Assembly: GCA_011369445.1 (NCBI GenBank)
Contig: DRQF01000293.1
Location: forward strand, 1-52,524
From: Planctomycetota bacterium
GTDB lineage: Bacteria > Planctomycetota > GCA-002687715 > DRQF01
Direction of reading: 5' to 3'
DNA length: 52,524 nucleotides
The notes beneath the pieces are model-generated. The model worked only from the letters and a program-made list of their open reading frames with translations. It was not told the DNA's origin and ran no database searches. Numbering within the stretch: the stretch's first letter is position 1; each line of letters opens with the position of its first letter. Both the position numbers and the translations under genes were made by a program. Shown here piece by piece: positions 40,362 through 48,856 of this stretch.

Positions 40362-41726
40362 TCAAGCCGAGTGGAGGCGCTGGAAGCGGCCGCGGGCGAG
40401 GTCGTCGCGGAGATCGTCGTCGGGGCGGAGGCGGCGAAGCGTGGGGAGTTCGATGTGGACGACGTCGATGAGGGAGCGGGAGAAGTCCTTCACCGCTCGT
40501 TCGCCGCCGGGGCGGGCCTGGAGGTCGCGGAGCCTGTCGGCGAGATCGGGGGCGGCGTCCAGCTCCAGGGTGATGAGGACGAGAATGCCGTGATTGGCGG
40601 CGCGCACGGCGGTTTCCAACATGGCGGCGTCTTCGACGGCGTCGACGGCGATGACGTCCGCGCCGTGTTCGATGGCGGTGCGCAGGCTCCCCTCGCGCGC
40701 CATGGTGAACCGGTTCAAGGGCGCTCGCAGCATGAAGCCGCACTCTTCGGTGAAGGCGTAAGTTTGCGTGCGACTGAAAAGCGCCACCAGTTGATCGTGG
40801 TCGCGGAGACCTCGCTCGAGAAGGGCAGCCAGGAGTTCCGTCTTTCCGCCGCCATAGGGCCCGGTGAGGATCACGAGTCCTTTTTTCTCGCACAACAGGC
40901 CGTCCAATTCCGTGGCCGCTTCGCCGAATTGGGCAAGGGGCGGCACGGAACGACTGGCGGGACGGAAGATGCAGCTCGGGCGCCCCTGGTCCAGAAAAGC
41001 CCTCACTTCGAACATGCCCGCCTCTTTCGACGAGTAGAACGTGCTGGTCTCTTTTCGTGCACGAAACTCCTCGGACTCGGATTCAGAGAAGAGCGAGTTG
41101 AGGTAACCCTCGATCTCCCCCTCGGCGATGGGTTCCTGCTTGATCGTGGTGAAGCCCTGGGCCGTCTTGATGCGGGGCTTGCAACCCAGGCGGAGGAAGA
41201 GGGCCGAGCCGTCCAGATCGTTCAGCGCCATGAGCAACTCGTCGAACGCCGCCACGGAGTACCGGTCTCGGGCCGGCGTGGTGTCCGTGGCGACTTTCTC
41301 GAAGATCTTGTTCAACTCGACGCGGAAACGATCATCGAATTGTTCCGCCGCCGCGTCTCCGCCTTCCTCGTCGCTGCGCCCCACGTTGTCGCGCTGCTGC
41401 TCATCCATGTTGCGAGCGACCTCGAGGAGGAGGTTCTCGGTGTCGAGCTTGACGTTCCTCTCCGGAACCTCGACGTCGAAGTCGATGGTGAAACTTCCCG
41501 ACCGCCAAAAGAAGATCTTGAATGCAGCCTTCTCGCCCGTGCTCAGGTCATCATCGAGAGCGTTGATGATCTGCCCGTCCTGGAAGTAGACGTACCCCTT
41601 CTTGGTCCCCCGTTGGATGCTCACGAGCGCCGTCTTCCGACTCATCATCAACGTGTGGGTGATGTCGAAGATGCTGAAGTTCTTCAGGTCTCCGTAGACC
41701 CGCTGTGTGTCGGAGCTGGTGCTCAT
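40362..41726 (-). CDS. DUF4388 domain fused to degenerate PilT-like ATPase
   Basis: A 454-residue protein. Residues about 10-105 are a DUF4388/PatA-type N-terminal domain (YGDLKNFSIFDITHTLMMSR, GYVYFQDGQIINAL), usual in signalling proteins that couple to motility. Residues about 165-454 follow the PilT fold: FTTIKQEPIAEGEIEGYL, a weakened Walker A GPYGGGKTE (289-297), FALFSRT-like strand, and DVIAVDAVED (357-366) where PilT has DIILVGEMRD. In the His box region TLELD replaces TLHTN. The Walker B glutamate and the His-box histidine are missing, so ATP hydrolysis is doubtful. It lies 19 bases after pilT on the same strand. A regulatory partner of the PilT hexamer is the likely role (inference). 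Confidence 0.85.
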   Translation of the reverse strand: MSTSSDTQRVYGDLKNFSIFDITHTLMMSRKTALVSIQRGTKKGYVYFQDGQIINALDDDLSTGEKAAFKIFFWRSGSFTIDFDVEVPERNVKLDTENLLLEVARNMDEQQRDNVGRSDEEGGDAAAEQFDDRFRVELNKIFEKVATDTTPARDRYSVAAFDELLMALNDLDGSALFLRLGCKPRIKTAQGFTTIKQEPIAEGEIEGYLNSLFSESESEEFRARKETSTFYSSKEAGMFEVRAFLDQGRPSCIFRPASRSVPPLAQFGEAATELDGLLCEKKGLVILTGPYGGGKTELLAALLERGLRDHDQLVALFSRTQTYAFTEECGFMLRAPLNRFTMAREGSLRTAIEHGADVIAVDAVEDAAMLETAVRAANHGILVLITLELDAAPDLADRLRDLQARPGGERAVKDFSRSLIDVVHIELPTLRRLRPDDDLRDDLARGRFQRLHSA

Positions 41727-41745
41727 GATTCGGTTCCTGTCGAGT

Positions 41746-42807
41746 TCAGACGCCCATGGGGGTGCGCTGGAGGACTCCCTTGTCCTTCATGTGCGCCATG
41801 GCGACGTCCCGTTCGATGATGCCCTCCTGGACGAGCGTGGAGAGGGAGGAGTCCATGGAGACCATCCCGTCCTTCTTTCCCGTCTGGATCAAGCTGTCCA
41901 ACTGGAAGGTCTTGCCTTCTCGGACCATGTTGGCGATGGCGGACGTGGCGACGAGGATCTCGACGGCGGCCACGCGGCCCCGCCCTCCCCGCTTGGGAAG
42001 AAGCCGCTGCGCCACGACGCCCTTCAGCGCTTCCGAGAGCATGACCCGGATCTGGGACTGCTCGTCGGCGGGGAAGACGTCGATGATGCGGTCGACGGTT
42101 TGGGCGGCGCTGTTCGTGTGCAGGGTGCCGAACACGAGGTGGCCCGTTTCGGCGGCCGTGAGCGCCAGCTTGATCGTCTCCAGATCCCGCATCTCGCCCA
42201 CGAGAATGATGTCGGGATCCTCGCGCAATGCCGCGCGCAGGGCGTTCGCGAACGAGTGGGTGGTCGAGCCGACCTCCCGCTGGTTGATGAGCGCCTTCTT
42301 CATCTTGTGGACGAATTCGATCGGATCCTCGATGGTGAGGATGTGCTTGGGCTGATGATCGTTGATGTAGTCGATCATGGCGGCGAGGGTCGTCGACTTG
42401 CCCGAGCCCGTGGCGCCAGTGACCACGACGAGGCCGCGATGAAGGTCGCAGAACTTCGTCAACTGGTCCGGGAGATTCAACTGGTCGAGAGTGAGGATCT
42501 CCGTCGGAATGAGCCGGAACACGCCACCGATGCCGTTGCGCTGCTCGAAGATGTTGCAGCGAATGCGGGTGACGCCGGGGATCTCGTATCCGAAGTCGAT
42601 CTCCTTGTGCTTTTCGAACTGCTTGACCTGTTCCGGACTCATCAGTTCGTAGAGGAGCTTGCGATTCAGCTCTGGCGTGAGTTCCGCGTAGTCCACCGCC
42701 TGGAGGGACGAGTGCAGGCGAATCATGGGTTTTGACCCGGAGGCCATGTGGAGGTCGCTCGCCCCCTGTTCCTTGATGATGCGGAAGATCTCGTCGATGG
42801 CTGCCAT
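41746..42807 (-). CDS. pilT: Twitching motility ATPase PilT
   Basis: A 353-residue type IV pilus retraction ATPase, cytoplasmic. The start ATG at 42807 gives MAAIDEIFRIIKEQGASDLH. The signatures are complete: RIRCNIFEQRNGIGGVFRLI, Walker A GATGSGKST (131-139), the Asp box ILTIEDPIEFVH, Walker B DPDIILVGEMRDLETI and His box AETGHLVFGTLHTNSA, plus the PilT-type HSFANALRAALRED. It powers pilus disassembly and twitching. No pilin or pilB is in the window. It is first in an operon with the DUF4388/PilT-like protein. Upstream on the same strand lies a structured region that ends in an intrinsic terminator (42950-42989), about 140 bases before the ATG, which may attenuate pilT. A PilZ gene is divergent. 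Confidence 0.96.
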   Translation of the reverse strand: MAAIDEIFRIIKEQGASDLHMASGSKPMIRLHSSLQAVDYAELTPELNRKLLYELMSPEQVKQFEKHKEIDFGYEIPGVTRIRCNIFEQRNGIGGVFRLIPTEILTLDQLNLPDQLTKFCDLHRGLVVVTGATGSGKSTTLAAMIDYINDHQPKHILTIEDPIEFVHKMKKALINQREVGSTTHSFANALRAALREDPDIILVGEMRDLETIKLALTAAETGHLVFGTLHTNSAAQTVDRIIDVFPADEQSQIRVMLSEALKGVVAQRLLPKRGGRGRVAAVEILVATSAIANMVREGKTFQLDSLIQTGKKDGMVSMDSSLSTLVQEGIIERDVAMAHMKDKGVLQRTPMGV

Positions 42808-42949
42808 GAAGTCTCTCTTTCGTCCTCGGGGGTAAGAATTCAGGAGCGGGGTGCGCCGCGCTCCCCAGGCGGGCGCACGCCGTCCCATCCATGTTCTTCA
42901 TCGGGTGTTCAGGGTGCCCGGATTGACCCCGAGTCGTTCCCTCGGGCAC

Positions 42950-42989
42950 AAAAAAAATGGCCACACGACCGGGGTGGGGCCGTGTGGCC
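42950..42989 (-). terminator. Rho-independent terminator upstream of pilT
   Basis: On the minus strand GGCCACACG (complement of 42981-42989) pairs with CGTGTGGCC (complement of 42959-42967), a perfect 9-bp stem extended by two more inner pairs after one mismatch, and is followed by a run of eight Ts (complement of 42950-42957). It points toward pilT, yet no gene precedes it on this strand. Confidence 0.85.
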
Positions 42990-43066
42990 GAAGCTTCAGG
43001 GTTGCGCTTCAATTCGAGATGGGAGGACCGCCCTCCCAGATCGCTCGGTTCGGAGTCGAAGACTCC
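42950..43066 (-). ncRNA. Candidate structured leader or small RNA upstream of pilT
   Basis: The 458-base gap between pilT (42807) and the PilZ gene (43266) holds three hairpins in a row on the minus strand before the terminator: GGAGTC-TTC-GACTCC (43052-43066), TGGGAGG/CCTCCCA (43020-43038) and GAAGC/GCTTC (42990-43010). This layout, an array of stems ending in a terminator in front of a gene, is that of a riboswitch-like attenuator, but a free-standing small RNA would look the same. No known aptamer motif is recognised; the c-di-GMP (GEMM) core was looked for and not found. A TACGAT on the minus strand near 43090 could be a -10. The rest of the gap (43090-43265) shows nothing I can name. Confidence 0.45.
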
Positions 43067-43265
43067 ACTCGCCACTGTCATCGTACCCCCGGTTTTCCAG
43101 GGAGGCGGGATTTGTCCGGCCCGGGTCCAAACTCTCATCCATGGAATTCGTTTCATTCTTGGCCCGGAATCCTCGAAAGATGGACCACCGGACGGACCGA
43201 GAATGTTAGAGTGCCTGCTGTCCGGGGGGTGAGACCCCGAGACACGGGAGAATTGGAGCTCCAAA

Positions 43266-43664
43266 ATGAGTGACCGGAAGACCCCCATTCAGGTCATCGA
43301 AAAGCGTCGTTTCTTGAGGTTGGATGACTACTTCAAGGTCAGCTTCCAGCCCGCGACGGAATTCGGCGATCTCGAGACGGCTGAACCCGTGGAGGTCGGA
43401 TACTCGAAGAACGTTTCACTGGGCGGGGTCGCCTTCGTCACGGACTTCGAGGTGGAGGACGGGGCCTACATCCGGGCGTCCATCATGATCCCCGAGTTGG
43501 ATGAGCCCGTCGACGTGGTCGGTCAGGTGGTCCGGGTCATTCCCATGGAGGGAGGGCAGCGGGAAGTCGCGGTGAAGTTCCTCCCGTTCGGGATCGACGA
43601 GGATCAACGCAGCCGCCTCGAACTGTTCATTTACGATCACTTCTTGAAGGACCCGAACGAGTGA
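43266..43664 (+). CDS. PilZ-domain protein (c-di-GMP receptor)
   Basis: A 132-residue single-domain PilZ protein. The c-di-GMP motifs are complete: the RxxxR segment EKRRFLRLDD (residues about 12-21) and the D/N-x-S-x-x-G segment KNVSLGGVAF (about 49-58), followed by the beta-barrel strands VDVVGQVVRVIPMEGGQREV and VAVKFLPFG. It should bind cyclic-di-GMP in the cytoplasm and pass the signal to a partner. Being divergent from pilT and the DUF4388/PilT-like gene, a role in pilus control is a reasonable inference. Ribosome binding is by GGAG about nine bases upstream of the ATG. Confidence 0.94.
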   Translation: MSDRKTPIQVIEKRRFLRLDDYFKVSFQPATEFGDLETAEPVEVGYSKNVSLGGVAFVTDFEVEDGAYIRASIMIPELDEPVDVVGQVVRVIPMEGGQREVAVKFLPFGIDEDQRSRLELFIYDHFLKDPNE

Positions 43665-43686
43665 GCGCACTCTCCGAAGCGGGGCG

Positions 43687-44379
43687 TCACTGACCCGCTT
43701 CGGCCTCGCCCACCATCCCTTCCTGCACGACTTCACCTCCGCAGAGGCTCACCATCCAATTCGAGCTGCGGCGAATGAAGTCCTTGACGATGGAATCCCC
43801 CACGTTCTCAGGAAACACGCCGATCAGAAGCAAGTTCTGGCTGCGTTCGGTGACCAGACCCCGTTTTCCCTGAGCGTAGGGCGACGTGAATTCGCCGAGA
43901 TCGTCCGCGAAAACGAGCTTGCCGTCCGTGGAGAGGGACTCGCGGGACTCGACGATCTCCAGACTGCTCCCAGGCCTCCCGAGGGCGAGGCCGATATCTC
44001 CTCGTAGAGCCGTCGGGTCGACGAGGATGACCGGCAACTTGTAGAAGAGCATGAGAAGGGTGCAAGTGTCCTCGGCGTCGTTCTCGACGGGCATGGGCTC
44101 ACCCTGCAGGATGCCTTCCAATAGTCGTTCCGCCCGGGTGCTCTGCCGACGGATTTCGCCTTCGAAGAAGGAGCGCAACTGGTCGAAGCCCGCGATCTGG
44201 GGTACGGACTTGAGGGCGGCGGCGCCGCGGATATCCCTGCGAACCCGGGACACCACCCGAAGCCGCATGTCGTCGAGGCTGGTGTGCCCGTAGCCGACCT
44301 CGCAACCCGCCAGCTCCACGACCCCCAGGCGGGTGCGGCTGGCGACATCGAGGATGCTTTTCGAGATATAGAAGCTCAT
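43687..44379 (-). CDS. Stand-alone B3/B4 (tRNA-synthetase-type) domain protein
   Basis: A 230-residue protein that resembles the B3/B4 domain of phenylalanyl-tRNA synthetase beta subunits. Matching parts are VPQIAGFDQLRSFF, RAERLLEGILQGEPMPVEND, LLMLFYKLPVILVDPTALRG, LALGRPGSSLEIVES and GKLVFADDLGEFTSPYAQGK. Stand-alone members are thought to edit or bind tRNA or free amino acids, but few have been studied. The ATG at 44379 is used because GGAG lies five bases upstream; the frame is open about 195 bases further without further similarity. It is convergent with the PilZ gene (22 bases between stops). Confidence 0.75.
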   Translation of the reverse strand: MSFYISKSILDVASRTRLGVVELAGCEVGYGHTSLDDMRLRVVSRVRRDIRGAAALKSVPQIAGFDQLRSFFEGEIRRQSTRAERLLEGILQGEPMPVENDAEDTCTLLMLFYKLPVILVDPTALRGDIGLALGRPGSSLEIVESRESLSTDGKLVFADDLGEFTSPYAQGKRGLVTERSQNLLLIGVFPENVGDSIVKDFIRRSSNWMVSLCGGEVVQEGMVGEAEAGQ

Positions 44380-44709
44380 GGGACTCCGTCCGGGGATCCG
44401 GCGTGCGCACGTGATGGCGGGTTCTAACACGAAAGGGGCCCAAAGGGATAGCCCAGGGTCTTGGTCATCGGAGGATGGGGCTCCCGTCTTTGCGGCGTCG
44501 CCTCCGAAATTCCTTGAACCCGGCCCGGACGGGGACGTTCCAGAAGCCTCGGGGCCCTCGCCCCTTCCCCGCACCTTCGCCCTTGTTTCGCTCCCCGGGC
44601 TTCCGTAAGGTACACACCATTTTCTGGGTAATCTCTAAGTCTGTTCAATCAAGCATCTTAGGATTCGTCAGCCCATCTTGCGGACGACGCCGCGAAAGGT
44701 ATTGCAGTC
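44380..44709. other. Intergenic region, divergent promoters expected
   Basis: 330 bases between the B3/B4 gene (minus) and rpmE (plus). The left half is GC-rich with no structure I can support. The AT-rich stretch 44615-44665 probably contains the rpmE promoter and leader; TAATCT (44629-44634) is the best -10 candidate but no -35 at a standard distance was found. No small ORF is convincing. Confidence 0.4.
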
Positions 44710-44934
44710 ATGAAGAAAGGCATTCATCCCAAGTACGTGGAATGCCATGTCACCTGCGGTTGCGGAAACACTTTCGTCACCCGCGCCACGGTGGAAGAGC
44801 TGAGGGTCGAAATCTGTGGCGCGTGCCACCCCTTCTACACCGGGAAGCAGAAATTCGTGGACACCGCGGGCCGCGTCGAGAAGTTCCGCCGCCGCTATGC
44901 GAAGGCCGGCCAGAAGGACTCTTCCTCGAACTGA
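44710..44934 (+). CDS. rpmE: 50S ribosomal protein L31
   Basis: A 74-residue L31 of the large ribosomal subunit. It begins [20 protein letters not shown] and has the zinc-binding cysteines C12/C16/C18 and C36/C39 ([15 protein letters not shown]), so it is the zinc-dependent form rather than the zinc-free paralogue. The RVEKFRRRY segment near the end is typical. It precedes prfA by 32 bases, a common bacterial order, and AAAGG lies about ten bases before the ATG. Confidence 0.97.
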   Translation: MKKGIHPKYVECHVTCGCGNTFVTRATVEELRVEICGACHPFYTGKQKFVDTAGRVEKFRRRYAKAGQKDSSSN

Positions 44935-44966
44935 ATTCCGGTCCAAGGAGGTGGGACGACTCCCGC

Positions 44967-46052
44967 ATGGCGCTACGCGACGCACTCGAAAAGCTGGAGG
45001 AGCGCTACCGGGAACTCGAGACGCTCATCGTCGACCCGGAAGTGATGGGGGACCACCATCGCTACACCGCCCTGTTGAAAGAACAGGGAGGGTTGAAGTC
45101 CCGGGTGGAAGCCTACCGAGCGTTTCTCCAGACCGAGACCGAACTCCGGCACGCGCGGGAAGCGGTCGAGGACCTCACGGAACCCGATGAGATCGCGCTG
45201 TTCAAAGAAGAGATCGCGAGTCTCGAGACCCGCCTCGATCAGCAGATGGACGACCTGAAGGCGCTTTTTGTCACCGATGACGAAGACGCCAACCGGGACA
45301 TCATCCTCGAGATCCGGGCGGGCACGGGGGGCGATGAAGCCGCCCTCTTCGCCGGCGACCTCCTTCGCATGTACATCCACTACGCGGAGGCACGGGGGTG
45401 GCGCGTCGAGATCCTCGACGCCCAATCAGGAGCGTCCGGAGGATTCAAGGAGGTGATCGTCGAAATCGTGGGCGAGAACGTCTACAAGCGCCTCAAGTAC
45501 GAGTCCGGGGGTCACCGAGTGCAGCGCGTCCCCGCCACCGAGACCCAGGGACGGATCCACACTTCCGCCGCCACCGTCGCGGTGCTTCCTCAAGCCAGCG
45601 ACGTCGACGTGAACATCACGGAGAAGGATCTGAAGATCGACACCTATCGTTCTTCCGGCCCTGGCGGACAGAAGGTCAACAAGACCGCCAGCGCCATCCG
45701 CATCACCCATCTTCCGACGGGACTGGTGGTCACCTGCCAGGACGAGAAGTCCCAACACAAAAACCGTGCCCGGGCTCTCAAGATCCTGGCCAGTCGTCTC
45801 TACGAGCAGGAACTCCAAAGGCGGCACGCGGAACGCAGTCATGCCCGAAAGTCCCTGATCGGTTCCGGTGACCGGAGCCAGCGGATTCGCACCTACAACT
45901 TCCCGCAAAACCGGGTGACGGACCACAGGATCAACCTGAGTCTGTACAGCCTGGACAAGATCATGGCCGGTGAGCTGGAATGTCTCATCGAGCCCCTCAT
46001 GGAGTTCGACAAGGAGCAGAGGCTCGCAAGCCTCGAGGAGTTGGAGAAGTGA
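44967..46052 (+). CDS. prfA: Peptide chain release factor 1
   Basis: A 361-residue class I release factor that ends translation at UAA and UAG. The codon-recognition tripeptide is PAT (in [18 protein letters not shown]), which is RF1 and not the SPF of RF2. The catalytic GGQ is in [15 protein letters not shown]. The N-terminal coiled coil ([20 protein letters not shown]) and C-terminal SLEELEK are normal and the length fits. I use the ATG at 44967; AAGGAGGTG lies 14 bases upstream, somewhat far, but no nearer in-frame start exists. The frame is open much further upstream only because it reads through rpmE in another phase. It leads an operon with a membrane protein and prmC. Confidence 0.97.
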   Translation: MALRDALEKLEERYRELETLIVDPEVMGDHHRYTALLKEQGGLKSRVEAYRAFLQTETELRHAREAVEDLTEPDEIALFKEEIASLETRLDQQMDDLKALFVTDDEDANRDIILEIRAGTGGDEAALFAGDLLRMYIHYAEARGWRVEILDAQSGASGGFKEVIVEIVGENVYKRLKYESGGHRVQRVPATETQGRIHTSAATVAVLPQASDVDVNITEKDLKIDTYRSSGPGGQKVNKTASAIRITHLPTGLVVTCQDEKSQHKNRARALKILASRLYEQELQRRHAERSHARKSLIGSGDRSQRIRTYNFPQNRVTDHRINLSLYSLDKIMAGELECLIEPLMEFDKEQRLASLEELEK

Positions 46053-46054
46053 CG

Positions 46055-46873
46055 ATGGCCGACAATCAGTCCAAGGCGCCGGAGATGCCGGAGCCCACCC
46101 CCGTTTTCGTGGTCAATTCCCAGCACATCTACACGGGAAGAGTCCACAATCAGTTCTACATCTTCCTGTGGTTCAGTGTGGCGCTGGTCCTCGGGTGCGC
46201 GTTCCCGTGGAAAGGCGTGGGGCTCGGAGGCGGCTGGACCGCGCTCCAGTTGGGGCTTCTGACCGGTGCCATCGGCTGCACGTGGGCGTGCATCGCCAAC
46301 ATCAAGAGCGGCCGGTTGACGTTCTGGCCGATTCTCGCCCTTGAGATCGTGGCGGTGGTCGTGCTCTACGCCCACTTGGACATGACCCAGCGGCAGGAAT
46401 ACGCTCAACGGGACGCCGCTTTGAAGGCCATCAACGCGGAGCCCGTTCCGATGAACGTGGTGGGCAAAGCCGCTCGGATGGATTGGCAGGCGCAGAAGAG
46501 TCTCCGCTTCAAGACCACCAAGGAGGTCCATTCCTGGGGGCTGGGTGATCTTTTCCTCTCCGGGCTCGCCGTCTACATCGAAAAGGATCAGACGAGCCTG
46601 GACCGCAAGCGGCTGGATCGCGTGAATGAGGTCTTTGGGACCGGATTCCGCTTCACCGTGTGGACGGTGAGTCTTCTGTTCCTGTTCGTCATCGCCTCGA
46701 TCGTCTTCGCCATTGCGACGGCGAAGCCCAAGGAGGACCCGTCCGAGGCGCGACGTCGCGCTCGCCTCGAGGGACGTGGTCCGGGGAAGGACGCCAAGAA
46801 GTCCAAGGGCCCCGCCACGGACGAGGGTGCGGAAAAGAAGGACGGCGACGCGGGGTCGACGCCCAGCGCCTGA
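46055..46873 (+). CDS. Membrane protein between prfA and prmC
   Basis: A 272-residue integral membrane protein of unknown family. Four hydrophobic segments are visible: FYIFLWFSVALVLGCAFPW, WTALQLGLLTGAIGCTWAC, FWPILALEIVAVVVLYAHL and, after a soluble loop of about 90 residues, FTVWTVSLLFLFVIASIVF. The C-terminal tail is charged and Lys/Glu-rich (PKEDPSEARRRARLEGRGPG). It begins two bases after the prfA stop and ends five bases before prmC, so it sits inside the otherwise conserved prfA-prmC pair. A tie to translation termination is not implied by the sequence. Confidence 0.85.
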   Translation: MADNQSKAPEMPEPTPVFVVNSQHIYTGRVHNQFYIFLWFSVALVLGCAFPWKGVGLGGGWTALQLGLLTGAIGCTWACIANIKSGRLTFWPILALEIVAVVVLYAHLDMTQRQEYAQRDAALKAINAEPVPMNVVGKAARMDWQAQKSLRFKTTKEVHSWGLGDLFLSGLAVYIEKDQTSLDRKRLDRVNEVFGTGFRFTVWTVSLLFLFVIASIVFAIATAKPKEDPSEARRRARLEGRGPGKDAKKSKGPATDEGAEKKDGDAGSTPSA

Positions 46874-46878
46874 TCTCC

Positions 46879-47784
46879 ATGTCCCGAGAGCTTTGGACCG
46901 TTGCGGAACTCGCATCCGCGGCCGCAGGCTATCTCACACGCAAAGGCATCGAGACCTCGCGTCTCGATGCCGATCTCATGTTGGCGGACGTCTTGGGTTG
47001 GACGAGGATCGATCTCTACACCCGATTCGACATGCCTGTCGACTCCCACGCGCGGGCGCGCTACCGCGAGCTGATTCGTCGGCGGGGTCGACGCGAACCC
47101 TTGGCCTACATCTTGGGGCGGCGCGAATTTTTCGGGCTCGATTTCGCCGTGGGGCCGGGAGTTCTCGTCCCGCGTCCGGAAACGGAGGGCCTCGTCGAAG
47201 CGACTCTCACCCTGATGGAGGGGCGCTCCCGTTTCCGCGTCCTGGACTTGGGCACGGGGTCGGGGTGCATCCTTCTTGCGATCCTCTCTCGATTCCCCGA
47301 GGCTCACGGGGAGGGCTGGGATCGATCGGCCGAGGCTCTCGAGTATGCCCGCCGGAACGCCGCGGATCTTGGTCTGGACCATCGTGCCACCTTCGTCGAG
47401 AGGGATCTGCTCAAGACTCTGGGGGCGGGTCCCCCGCCCCGCGTCGATCTCGTCGTGTCGAATCCTCCCTATATCCGCCCGGATGAGGGCTGGGACCTCA
47501 TGCCCGAAGTGAGGGATCATGAGCCCGCGGCCGCCCTGTTCGATCGGGAAGGCGACGGTCTCTCCTTTCATCGGGCCATTCTCGCCGCCTTCCGACACCT
47601 CGATCCCATGCCTTGGGTGGTCCTGGAACTTCCGGGGTGGGGAGGGGAGAGCTTGCGAACCTGGTGGAAGGATCAGGGGGCTGGAGACCTGCGGGTGGTT
47701 GCGGATTTGAGCGGCCAGGAGAGGGTGCTCATCGCGGCCGGCGGGGAAACTTTTCGTCACCCGGAGCCACTTGATGCGTCTTGA
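46879..47784 (+). CDS. prmC: Release factor glutamine methyltransferase PrmC
   Basis: A 301-residue SAM enzyme that N5-methylates the glutamine of the GGQ motif of release factors 1 and 2. The N-terminal helical domain (SAAAGYLTRKGIETSRLDAD, YRELIRRRGRREPLAYILGR) binds the release factor. Motif I is VLDLGTGSGCILLAILSR and the catalytic NPPY is in DLVVSNPPYIRPDEG. It is encoded near its substrate prfA with one membrane-protein gene between. The ATG at 46879 matches the family N-terminus. Confidence 0.96.
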   Translation: MSRELWTVAELASAAAGYLTRKGIETSRLDADLMLADVLGWTRIDLYTRFDMPVDSHARARYRELIRRRGRREPLAYILGRREFFGLDFAVGPGVLVPRPETEGLVEATLTLMEGRSRFRVLDLGTGSGCILLAILSRFPEAHGEGWDRSAEALEYARRNAADLGLDHRATFVERDLLKTLGAGPPPRVDLVVSNPPYIRPDEGWDLMPEVRDHEPAAALFDREGDGLSFHRAILAAFRHLDPMPWVVLELPGWGGESLRTWWKDQGAGDLRVVADLSGQERVLIAAGGETFRHPEPLDAS

Positions 47785-47823
47785 AGGAGTCCCGGGGAGC
47801 GGGAGCTCTCGGGGCGACGGCCT

Positions 47824-48180
47824 TCAGGCGTCGAGATCGACGGAGGTCGCGATGAAACGCTCCAGTTCTTCCCGCGTCTGGGGCGGGAGGTCCGCGAAGT
47901 AGAGCCCCAGCTCATATCCTCCGTCCGGGTTCTCCTCGCAACGGACGACCACGGCTTGGCACTCGACCACCAAGGGTTCGCGATCCGGCAGCTCGAGCTC
48001 GATACGGACGGCCATCAGGGTCATTTCATCCACGGCTTCCGGGACCCAGGCGGCGGCTCCGATGGGGGAGATGTCCTTGATGCGGCAGGCTTTGCGGTCA
48101 TGAGCTGGGCCCGAGTCCAGGGGACGGTCCAGCTTCATCCGCGGATGCCGTCGGCGTTCTCGTACGGGTGAAATGGCCAT
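47824..48180 (-). CDS. PilZ-domain protein
   Basis: A 118-residue PilZ protein. The N-terminal arginine motif is RRRHPRMKL and the second motif is KDISPIGAAAWV (D-x-S-x-x-G), both needed for c-di-GMP binding; the barrel continues LVVECQAVVVRCEE and YELGLYFADL. It is more distant from the PilZ at 43266 than a recent duplicate would be. GGAGG eight bases upstream supports the ATG at 48180. It is convergent with prmC and divergent from ssb; the 196 bases toward ssb contain no other gene. Confidence 0.93.
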   Translation of the reverse strand: MAISPVRERRRHPRMKLDRPLDSGPAHDRKACRIKDISPIGAAAWVPEAVDEMTLMAVRIELELPDREPLVVECQAVVVRCEENPDGGYELGLYFADLPPQTREELERFIATSVDLDA

Positions 48181-48376
48181 GAAAGGACCTCCAATTGTCC
48201 CCGGAATCGGTTACTCTCCCGGCCGATCACCTGTCCAGTGTCGGCTTTCGTCGAGCACCCAGCCCGCGGGCAGCGGGAGAGGTGCCGCTCTTCATCTCTT
48301 CATCGACCGCGAAGAGAGGGCTCTTGAGTCCCCCAGGAATCAAAACCCGGCCCCCTCGAGCAGAAAGGACTGTCTC

Positions 48377-48847
48377 ATGGCGAATTTCAACAAGGTTCTT
48401 CTGATGGGAAACCTCACCCGTGACCCGGAAACACGTTTCTTGCCGAGCGGGCAACCCGTTTGCCAACTGGGCCTCGCGGTCAACCGGGTCTGGACCGATC
48501 AGAAAACCGGAGAGAAGCGGGAGCAGACCTGTTTTGTGGACTGCGTGTCCTTTGGCCGTCAGGCGGAAACCCTCGCCAAGTACATGAAGAAGGGGCGTCC
48601 CATTTTCATCGAGGGCCGTCTCAACTACCGCAGCTGGGAGACCCAGGAGGGACAAAAGCGGAGCAAGCTGGAGGTCGTCGTGGAGAACTTCCAGTTCCTG
48701 GGCACCGGGGGCGGCGGACGGGACGGGGGCCGCGAATCGGAGCGGACCATGGGGGCGTCGTCCGACGGGGATCCGGGTTGGGGCGGGGCGCCTGCGTCGT
48801 CGTCCGGCGGTGGGGCGGTCTTGGACGACGACGACGTGCCTTTTTGA
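48377..48847 (+). CDS. ssb: Single-stranded DNA-binding protein
   Basis: A 156-residue SSB. The OB fold covers residues 1-112 (NKVLLMGNLTRDPETRFLPS, CFVDCVSFGRQAETLAKYMK, IEGRLNYRSWE, KLEVVVENFQFLG). A Gly/Ser-rich linker follows, and the conserved acidic tip DDDDVPF ends the protein, which recruits replication and repair proteins. The start at 48377 follows AAAGGAC. It is a single-gene unit; a -10-like TATAAT lies ten bases after its stop. Confidence 0.97.
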   Translation: MANFNKVLLMGNLTRDPETRFLPSGQPVCQLGLAVNRVWTDQKTGEKREQTCFVDCVSFGRQAETLAKYMKKGRPIFIEGRLNYRSWETQEGQKRSKLEVVVENFQFLGTGGGGRDGGRESERTMGASSDGDPGWGGAPASSSGGGAVLDDDDVPF

Positions 48848-48856
48848 GCCTGCGAG

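Noticed and set aside
41723-43288. A 521-codon minus-strand frame reading through pilT and its upstream region
   Set aside because: It is out of phase with pilT, passes through an intrinsic terminator, and its product has no recognisable domain.
44475-44966. A longer N-terminus for release factor 1
   Set aside because: It would cover rpmE in another frame; the RF1 N-terminus starts at 44967.
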